Below are positions 16,901-21,351 of a DNA stretch of 21,351 bases, piece after piece. The stretch spans positions 4,864 through 26,214 of the forward strand of contig DGYK01000059.1 in NCBI GenBank assembly GCA_002398365.1, written 5' to 3'. The first letter of the stretch is position 1. Every line of letters starts with the position of its first letter. The position numbers and the translations under genes are program-made. The notes under the pieces are model-generated. The model searched no databases. It worked only from the letters and a program-made list of their open reading frames with translations, and was not told the origin of the DNA. This DNA comes from Flammeovirgaceae bacterium UBA5008. GTDB lineage: Bacteria > Bacteroidota > Bacteroidia > Cytophagales > Cyclobacteriaceae.

Positions 16901-19517
16901 CACCTTCTCTTCCGACAAAACGAAATACAATGTGGGCGAAAAAATAAATCTTTCGATTCCCGGCAGCGGAGAAGGCAGAGCATTGGTATCCATTGAAAAC
17001 GGAACAAAAATTCTTTCAACGCGCTGGGTGGAAACGAAGAAAGGCGAGAACAAACTTTCGATCGAAGCAACAGCCGAGATGACGCCCAATGTATTTGTAA
17101 ACGTTACCTTGTTGCAACCGCACGCGCAAACCGTCAACGATCTGCCCATTCGTTTATATGGCATTATTCCCATCGGTGTTGAAAATCCGAAAACGCATTT
17201 AGAGCCTGTAATTGACATGGCGTCTGAAATCGAACCGGGCGCGGAGGTAAAAATCAAAGTTTCTGAAAAGTCAAAACGCAAAATGACGTTCACACTGGCA
17301 ATGGTGGATGAAGGTTTGCTGGACATCACGCGTTATAAAACTCCCGAGCCATGGAATAAATTCTATGCACGCGAAGCGCTGGGCGTGAGAACATGGGATT
17401 TGTATGATGACGTGATGGGTGCTTTCGGATCGCGCATCGAGCGCTTGCTGGCCATTGGTGGTGATGCTGCCATGAAAGCAAAACAAGATGATCCGCGCGC
17501 TAATCGTTTCAAGCCCGTAGTAAAATTCTTTGGACCTTATACGATTGATGGCGGAAGTAAGGACATCAATTTCACCATGCCACAATACATTGGTTCGGTG
17601 AAAGTGATGGTAGTAGCCGGTTATGATGGCGCATACGGCAACACCGAGAAAGCAGTGCCCGTGCGCAAGCCGTTGATGGTATTGGCAACTCTTCCTCGTG
17701 TATTAGGTCCGGAAGAAAAAGTAACGCTGCCGATCACGTTATTCACCCAAGACAAGAAAATCAAAAATGCCAAAGTAGAAATCAAAGTAAGTGGCGGTCT
17801 TACGGTAGCCGGTGAAGCAACTCGTTCTATTGTTATACCTCCTTCCGGAGATTTGACGGTTGACTTTGGTTTGAATGTGAAATCAGAAATAGGCATTGCG
17901 AAAGTAACCGTGATTGCCACGAGCGGAAGTTACAAATCGACCGATGAGATTGAAATCGAAATCCGCAACCCGAATGTTCCCGTTACGCAAGTCAGCGAGA
18001 TGTTCTTAGAGAACGGCAAGTCGTGGAACGCATCTACCACACCTGTCGGCATTGCAGGCACCAACACAAGTGTGTTAGAAGTTTCATCGCTGCCTCCGAT
18101 CAATTTGGGTTATCGCCTCAGCTACCTGATCGAATATCCTCACGGTTGCATTGAGCAGACTACTTCTTCGGCTTTCCCGCAATTGTATTTGGACGTGGTG
18201 AGAGATTTAAGCGATAATGAAAAACGGAGAATTAAAAACAATGTAACGCGAGCGATTGAGCGTTTGCGGTTGTTCATCACCCGCGATGGCGGATTTGGAT
18301 ATTGGCCGGGTTATCAAGAGGCTAACGATTGGGGAACCAGCTATGCCGGTCATTTCTTAATTTCTGCTATTGACAAAGGATACTTTGTTTCGGATGACAT
18401 TATGAAGCGCTGGAAGAAATACCAGAAGAACAAAGCAGCCGAATGGCGCAGTCCACTTAACAAAGACTATTATTACTATTCCGACTTACAACAAGCCTAT
18501 CGACTGTACACACTCGCTCTGGCGGGCTCGCCCGAATTAGGTGCTATGAATCGCTTGCGTGAATTGAAAGATATTTCCGTACAATCTAAATGGATGTTGG
18601 CGTCCGCCTACGCAAAAGCAGGACAACCGGAAGCCGCGAAACAATTGGTGGCGAATCTGACCACACAGATCAAGCCGTATCAGGAAATGTATTACTCTTA
18701 CGGAAGCGACATCCGCGACAAAGCGATCATCTTAGAAACCACGATCTTATTAAACGAAAAAACAAAAGCGTTTGAAATGGTGCGCGAGTTGTCAGGCGCG
18801 CTGAGTAATCAAAGCTATTGGATGAGTACCCAAACGATCGCCTATACATTAAAGTCGATCGGGCAGTTTGTGAATTCCGAAAAGCGGAATGGTATTTCAT
18901 TTACCTACAACTTCAACAGTCAATCGATCAACGCAACTTCGCAAGCTCCACTGACTCAAATCAACCTCGATGTGAAAGGTGCGCAGAAAAAACCGATCAG
19001 TATTTCAAACACCAGCGGTGGCGGATTGTTTGTGCGGATCATCAATCGTGGCACACCTGCGCGCGGAGCGGAAGAAGCACTGCGCACCAATCTTTCCATG
19101 GAAGTGCTATACACCAACTCCAAAGGCGCAGTGGTTGACGTAACCAAGCTAGAGCAAGGCACGGAGTTTTACGCATGGGTTACGGTGCGAAATCCGGGCT
19201 TGCGCGGCAACTACGAAAACATGGCACTCACGCAAGTGTTTCCTTCGGGCTGGGAAATCAACAACGTACGTTTAACCAATGATGAAGGAATCGAGAAGAT
19301 AGATCGTGGCGATTATCAGGACATACGTGATGACCGGGTCTATACATACTTCCGATTGTGGTCAGGCAATCAGCGCACGTTCCGTGTATCTCTCACCGCC
19401 AGCTACAGTGGAACCTTCTACTTGCCTGGCGTGTACTGCGAAGCGATGTATGACAATACTATCAACGCCAAAGACAAAGGACAGGTAGTAGAAGTGGTGA
19501 AGAGGGTGGTGCAGTAG
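13944..19517 (+). CDS. Bacterial alpha-2-macroglobulin family lipoprotein
   Basis: 1857 residues from ATG 13944; an in-frame start at 13884 would add 20 basic residues before the signal peptide. Residues 5-25 are a signal sequence ending at Cys26 (SLLFN-C), a probable but non-canonical lipobox. Order of domains: N-terminal macroglobulin-like domains (about 35-470), a Tyr/Asp-rich insert (about 475-512), MG2-type domain with GERGVWRPGDSLYLSFIL (about 628-645), further MG domains, a likely bait segment, the A2M domain (about 1190-1280), and the thioester domain with PHGCIEQTTS, thioester Cys1402 and Gln1405. A C-terminal receptor-binding-like domain ends the protein. Bacterial alpha-2-macroglobulins trap attacking proteases; the cut bait exposes the thioester, which bonds to the protease. 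PbpC, the usual partner, is not in the window. A candidate promoter is TTG 13890-13892, 19 bases, GACATTTG 13912-13919. Confidence 0.95.
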   Translation: MSFTSLRGLSYSALLILFFSSLLFNCKTKNEPPTGFIDPAFGEYISTYTAGVISSNSPIRIIFAKEAVDSASIGQETSVKLFDFNPSISGKTKWLDRRTIEFKPDGHMPSGQVYQVEFNLSKLFEVPKELTSFNYSFQIIPQSFELSINNVKPYVKTELKRQRIEGSLTTADFAEAQSIEKMMEATQEGKSLKVNWTHEGEGKQHGFTIEDVARKDEASAVELKVNGKVIGVDRVAEEKVELPSLSDFKLMGAKVVQNPNQYVILQFSDPLKEKQSLLGLISLQEERTTNLDFDIHDNEIWVYMPTRQAGTKTIIIEAGIQNILEYKMKSSSSTEVIFEQLKPEVRFIGKGSILPSTNGLVLPFEAVNLKAVDVSVLKVYENNILQYLQKNQIDGSSELYRVGKNVLKKTIQLDNTGITDIGKWNRFTLDLSKLIQTEPGAIYQINLKFKKKYSAYLCEGQYENELEIESTDALDYSGYREYYYENDYEYYDDDYNWNERDNPCNSSYYSSNRNITRNVLASDLGLIAKRSNDGITTIIATDLKTTAPISGITVEVYDFQQQLLATLTTDGDGKAIYNLRETPFALIAKSGAQRGYMRLVDGESLSLSGFDVSGDALSKGLKGFIYGERGVWRPGDSLYLSFILEDKNKVLPPTHPVVFELQNPQGVVTTRLVKSTSENGFYRFATATSPDAPTGNWMARIKVGGTDFSQNIKIETVKPNRLKINLDLGKERLISKQVQGNLDVKWLHGAPGKNLKAEFDVTVMQSSTTFVKYDDFTFEEPSSDFNSETQTFFEGYTDADGKASLNATLPGDRYPGFMTAVFRGKVFEESGNFSIDRFALPFLPYDSYTGLRVPKGEEYSSMLYTDKPQTIDVVILDRDGKPIDRENVEVNLYRLERYWWWDNTYDNIANYVQGNNATLLTSGQLNTTNGKASWNFTVAKEDWGTYYLRVCDPVSGHCTGQMLYLDQPGYFGRNSREATKTAATRLTFSSDKTKYNVGEKINLSIPGSGEGRALVSIENGTKILSTRWVETKKGENKLSIEATAEMTPNVFVNVTLLQPHAQTVNDLPIRLYGIIPIGVENPKTHLEPVIDMASEIEPGAEVKIKVSEKSKRKMTFTLAMVDEGLLDITRYKTPEPWNKFYAREALGVRTWDLYDDVMGAFGSRIERLLAIGGDAAMKAKQDDPRANRFKPVVKFFGPYTIDGGSKDINFTMPQYIGSVKVMVVAGYDGAYGNTEKAVPVRKPLMVLATLPRVLGPEEKVTLPITLFTQDKKIKNAKVEIKVSGGLTVAGEATRSIVIPPSGDLTVDFGLNVKSEIGIAKVTVIATSGSYKSTDEIEIEIRNPNVPVTQVSEMFLENGKSWNASTTPVGIAGTNTSVLEVSSLPPINLGYRLSYLIEYPHGCIEQTTSSAFPQLYLDVVRDLSDNEKRRIKNNVTRAIERLRLFITRDGGFGYWPGYQEANDWGTSYAGHFLISAIDKGYFVSDDIMKRWKKYQKNKAAEWRSPLNKDYYYYSDLQQAYRLYTLALAGSPELGAMNRLRELKDISVQSKWMLASAYAKAGQPEAAKQLVANLTTQIKPYQEMYYSYGSDIRDKAIILETTILLNEKTKAFEMVRELSGALSNQSYWMSTQTIAYTLKSIGQFVNSEKRNGISFTYNFNSQSINATSQAPLTQINLDVKGAQKKPISISNTSGGGLFVRIINRGTPARGAEEALRTNLSMEVLYTNSKGAVVDVTKLEQGTEFYAWVTVRNPGLRGNYENMALTQVFPSGWEINNVRLTNDEGIEKIDRGDYQDIRDDRVYTYFRLWSGNQRTFRVSLTASYSGTFYLPGVYCEAMYDNTINAKDKGQVVEVVKRVVQ
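15360..15480 (+). other. Tyr/Asp-rich low-complexity insert within the alpha-2-macroglobulin
   Basis: About 38 residues, with repeated YYYEN, DYEYYDDDY and NWNERDNP stretches, between the N-terminal MG domains and the conserved VLASDLGLIAKR block. A cysteine at each end (LCEGQ before it and NPCNSS within it) may form a disulfide that ties off a loop. Bacteroidota homologues have aromatic-rich loops at this point, as far as I recall; this one is unusually acidic. Confidence 0.6.
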
Positions 19518-19585
19518 CTCTCTTGCCATTAATTGCACTCTGCATAACTAATAATTAATTAAATAATTGCACAAGTAAGCAACAT

Positions 19586-20686
19586 ATGATCGCACATTCA
19601 AAAAAAATAGTCATACTTTTCTTGATGGCTTTTCTTGCTCAAACTTCGTATAGTCAAATAAGATACCAGCAAGGTTATTATATTGATAACAATGACCAAC
19701 GCATCGATTGTCTTATCTATGGTTTAGAGTGGTATAATAACCCAACCGAATTTACGATTAAACTAAACGATTCAAGTAAACCGGAATCTAAAAAGATAAG
19801 TCAGGTAAAAGAGTTTTCCATAACCGGATCATCACGGTTTATTCGAGCTGTCGTAGACATGGATGAATCTACTGATAATATTGATGGCCTTACTAATAAT
19901 CGGAATCCCATTTGGAAAAAAGATTCTGCCTTCTTGCGCATATTAGTGGACGGGAAAGCTACACTCTATTCCTACACCAAAAGCAACCTCTTTCGTTACT
20001 TTTACAAAACCGAGCAAAAAGAAATTACACAGCTCATTTACAAAAGATTTCTGACGACCAATGGAATTGTTGCAGAGAATAATTCATTTCAGCAACAGCT
20101 ATTTAATGATGTGAAGTGCCCCAAAACTACTATCCAAGAAGTAAGAAAAGTTAGGTATAAAGATAACTCTTTAGTAAAGTACTTTATAGGCTATTTAGAA
20201 TGTAATGGGGAAAGCAATCAAACCACTAAGCCATCGACAAAAAAAAGAAATTTAACTATTAGTGCAATTATTGGTAGGCAACTTATCCGAGGAGGCGGCT
20301 CATCATTCATTGGAGCCCCGGTAATTAATTCTTTTACACAATTTGGTGTTGAATTAGAGTATAACCTATATTCTAGAAATAAATGGTCATTTTTTATAGA
20401 ACCCAATATATATACGACATCAGAAGTAAACTTCATATCGATTCCCATCGGCCTTCGACATTACTTCTTTATAAATGATGATCTTAAATTGTTCCTAAAT
20501 GTTTCAGTCTTTGGACCGTTCTATTCACCTGAAACAAAATTCATAGGAGTTGGAATAGTACCTCCTTTCGTGGGTGGCGGAATTGCTTTTAAACGATTTC
20601 GATTAGAAGGACGAATTCCGGTTTCAAGTTCTGAAAATTCTCTTAGTACAATTATGGTCGGCTACAGTTTTTACAAGAAAAAATAA
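19586..20686 (+). CDS. Secreted protein with C-terminal outer-membrane barrel, hypothetical
   Basis: 366 residues. Signal peptide about 1-23 (LFLMAFLAQTSYS-Q). Residues about 25-215 form a soluble domain (RYQQGYYIDNNDQRIDCLIYGLEWYNNPTEF, ISQVKEFSITG, FLRILVDGKATLYSY) seen in many Bacteroidota proteins. Residues about 222-366 are barrel strands (NLTISAIIGRQLI, FGVELEYNLYS, WSFFIEPNIYTT, SIPIGLRHYFFI, LKLFLNVSVFG, IMVGYSFYKKK). In some databases this family is, I believe, mislabelled as 'tRNA modification GTPase'; no G-domain motif is present. It starts 68 bases after the alpha-2-macroglobulin gene with a clear AT-rich shift, so it may be a separate unit. A related gene follows at 20887. Function unknown. 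Confidence 0.8.
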   Translation: MIAHSKKIVILFLMAFLAQTSYSQIRYQQGYYIDNNDQRIDCLIYGLEWYNNPTEFTIKLNDSSKPESKKISQVKEFSITGSSRFIRAVVDMDESTDNIDGLTNNRNPIWKKDSAFLRILVDGKATLYSYTKSNLFRYFYKTEQKEITQLIYKRFLTTNGIVAENNSFQQQLFNDVKCPKTTIQEVRKVRYKDNSLVKYFIGYLECNGESNQTTKPSTKKRNLTISAIIGRQLIRGGGSSFIGAPVINSFTQFGVELEYNLYSRNKWSFFIEPNIYTTSEVNFISIPIGLRHYFFINDDLKLFLNVSVFGPFYSPETKFIGVGIVPPFVGGGIAFKRFRLEGRIPVSSSENSLSTIMVGYSFYKKK

Positions 20687-20886
20687 GCCATGAATTACTC
20701 CAAATACTGCTCTTTATTACTATGGCCATTATTAACCTCTAATATTTTGCGACTTACACTTTACAATATGTTGATATTTGTGCGCTCTACTGTAATAAAT
20801 GATTAGTATGATTCTACACTATTATAGCTTACTTGCTCCGCGATGAATTATTGCAGGAAGGAAATCATTAAAGTCAATTATCAAAC
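20687..20886. other. Intergenic spacer
   Basis: 200 AT-rich bases between the two paralogue-like genes. I see no open frame, no strong hairpin and no clear TTG/TAnnTTTG promoter, although its length suggests that the second gene may have its own promoter. Confidence 0.35.
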
Positions 20887-21351
20887 ATGAAAAAAACACA
20901 ATTATCATTCATTATAATTATCCTTCTAGCCCAAACAACGTATTGCCAGGACTATATTGTGAAAGACTCTACCTATACCAGTGGCACGGTGAAATTATTG
21001 AGTGACGGTTCAATAACCTTTAAAAAACTAATATCAGATGTACCTACAACATATTCACCAGCTGAGGTTAAAGAATTCGGATTTGAAGGAAAAGTATTTG
21101 AGTCGATTCCGATAAACTCAAAGAAAGTATTTAAAGAGCGCATAGCTTATGCCCGACCTTTAAAGGTTTTTGTGAATGAAGACGACTTGGTCGTTCTAGT
21201 AAATGATTCGACAAAAACAGTAAATAAAGCAGGCCTAATTCAGCTTTTGCAAAAGTATTCATCGTGCGGTTCCTATCAACTTCCTAAAAAGATATTTTCA
21301 TCTCGCAAATCGATTGGTTATAATCTAAACATGATTGTGAAATCATGCAAA
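20887..21351 (+). CDS. Partial secreted protein, probable paralogue of the preceding gene (cut by window end)
   Basis: An open frame of 155 codons from ATG 20887 runs without a stop to the last base. It begins with a signal peptide (MKKTQLSFIIIILLAQTTYC-Q) whose end is nearly the same as in the preceding gene (LAQTSYS-Q against LAQTTYC-Q). Shared features follow in the same order: a short strand region, '[Q/E]VKEF.[I/F].G' (SPAEVKEFGFEG here, ISQVKEFSITG there), a hydrophobic strand block ending in LIQLLQKY (ITQLIYKRF there), and a cysteine followed by PK (YQLPKKIF against CPKTTI). The barrel part would lie beyond the window. Tandem duplication is inferred; function unknown. Confidence 0.75.
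   Translation, partial: MKKTQLSFIIIILLAQTTYCQDYIVKDSTYTSGTVKLLSDGSITFKKLISDVPTTYSPAEVKEFGFEGKVFESIPINSKKVFKERIAYARPLKVFVNEDDLVVLVNDSTKTVNKAGLIQLLQKYSSCGSYQLPKKIFSSRKSIGYNLNMIVKSCK

Noticed and set aside
19518..19585. ATTGCAC direct repeat and TTAATTAA palindrome after the alpha-2-macroglobulin gene
   Set aside because: Short and expected by chance in such AT-rich sequence; no stem followed by a T-run is formed.
19586..20686. tRNA modification GTPase
   Set aside because: A label I recall for similar proteins, but there is a signal peptide and barrel strands and no P-loop or other G motif.

Overview
The window reads as chromosomal DNA of a Bacteroidota bacterium, most likely a Cytophagales-like lineage. 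The evidence is a type IX secretion C-terminal sorting domain (8165-10171), LytTR and 7TMR-DISM signalling proteins, signal peptides ending in ...Q, promoter-like elements of the Bacteroidota TTG / TAnnTTTG type, weak Shine-Dalgarno sequences, and a Bacteroidota-style intergenic repeat. The phylum is well supported; the finer placement is inference. There is no rRNA, tRNA, CRISPR array, transposase or phage gene.

Layout. (1) 1-4838 is AT-rich and accessory in feel: a small membrane protein with a PH-like tail, a secreted S41-type peptidase, a divergent pair of an HxlR regulator and a CPBP intramembrane protease gene broken by one in-frame TGA, and a secreted DUF3108-like/Cna-B-like protein. 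(2) 4899-7830 is GC-richer: a 7TMR-DISM sensor histidine kinase divergent from a YgiD-type 4,5-DOPA extradiol dioxygenase. (3) 7831-8100 is a non-coding repeat region with two copies of a 24-bp motif and hairpins. (4) 8165-10171 is an AT-rich cell-surface protein built of Ig/PKD-like modules with a T9SS tail, followed by about 575 bp of non-coding DNA with palindromes. (5) 10747-13442 is a probable operon: membrane-anchored LytTR regulator, small secreted barrel-like protein, serine hydrolase of the beta-lactamase/PBP4* type. (6) A small four-helix membrane protein is divergent from a 1857-residue alpha-2-macroglobulin lipoprotein (13944-19517) with an intact CIEQ thioester motif. (7) 19586 to the end carries two tandem, probably paralogous secreted proteins, the first ending in an outer-membrane barrel, the second cut by the window edge.

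How the genes work together. Nearly every product acts at the envelope: protease, protease inhibitor, serine hydrolase, barrel proteins, T9SS surface protein, membrane sensors. I do not see one new multi-gene system. The most informative local structures are the HxlR promoter/operator with its broken CPBP neighbour, the inverted repeat over the LytTR promoter, the repeat region after the dioxygenase gene, and the tandem barrel-type paralogues.
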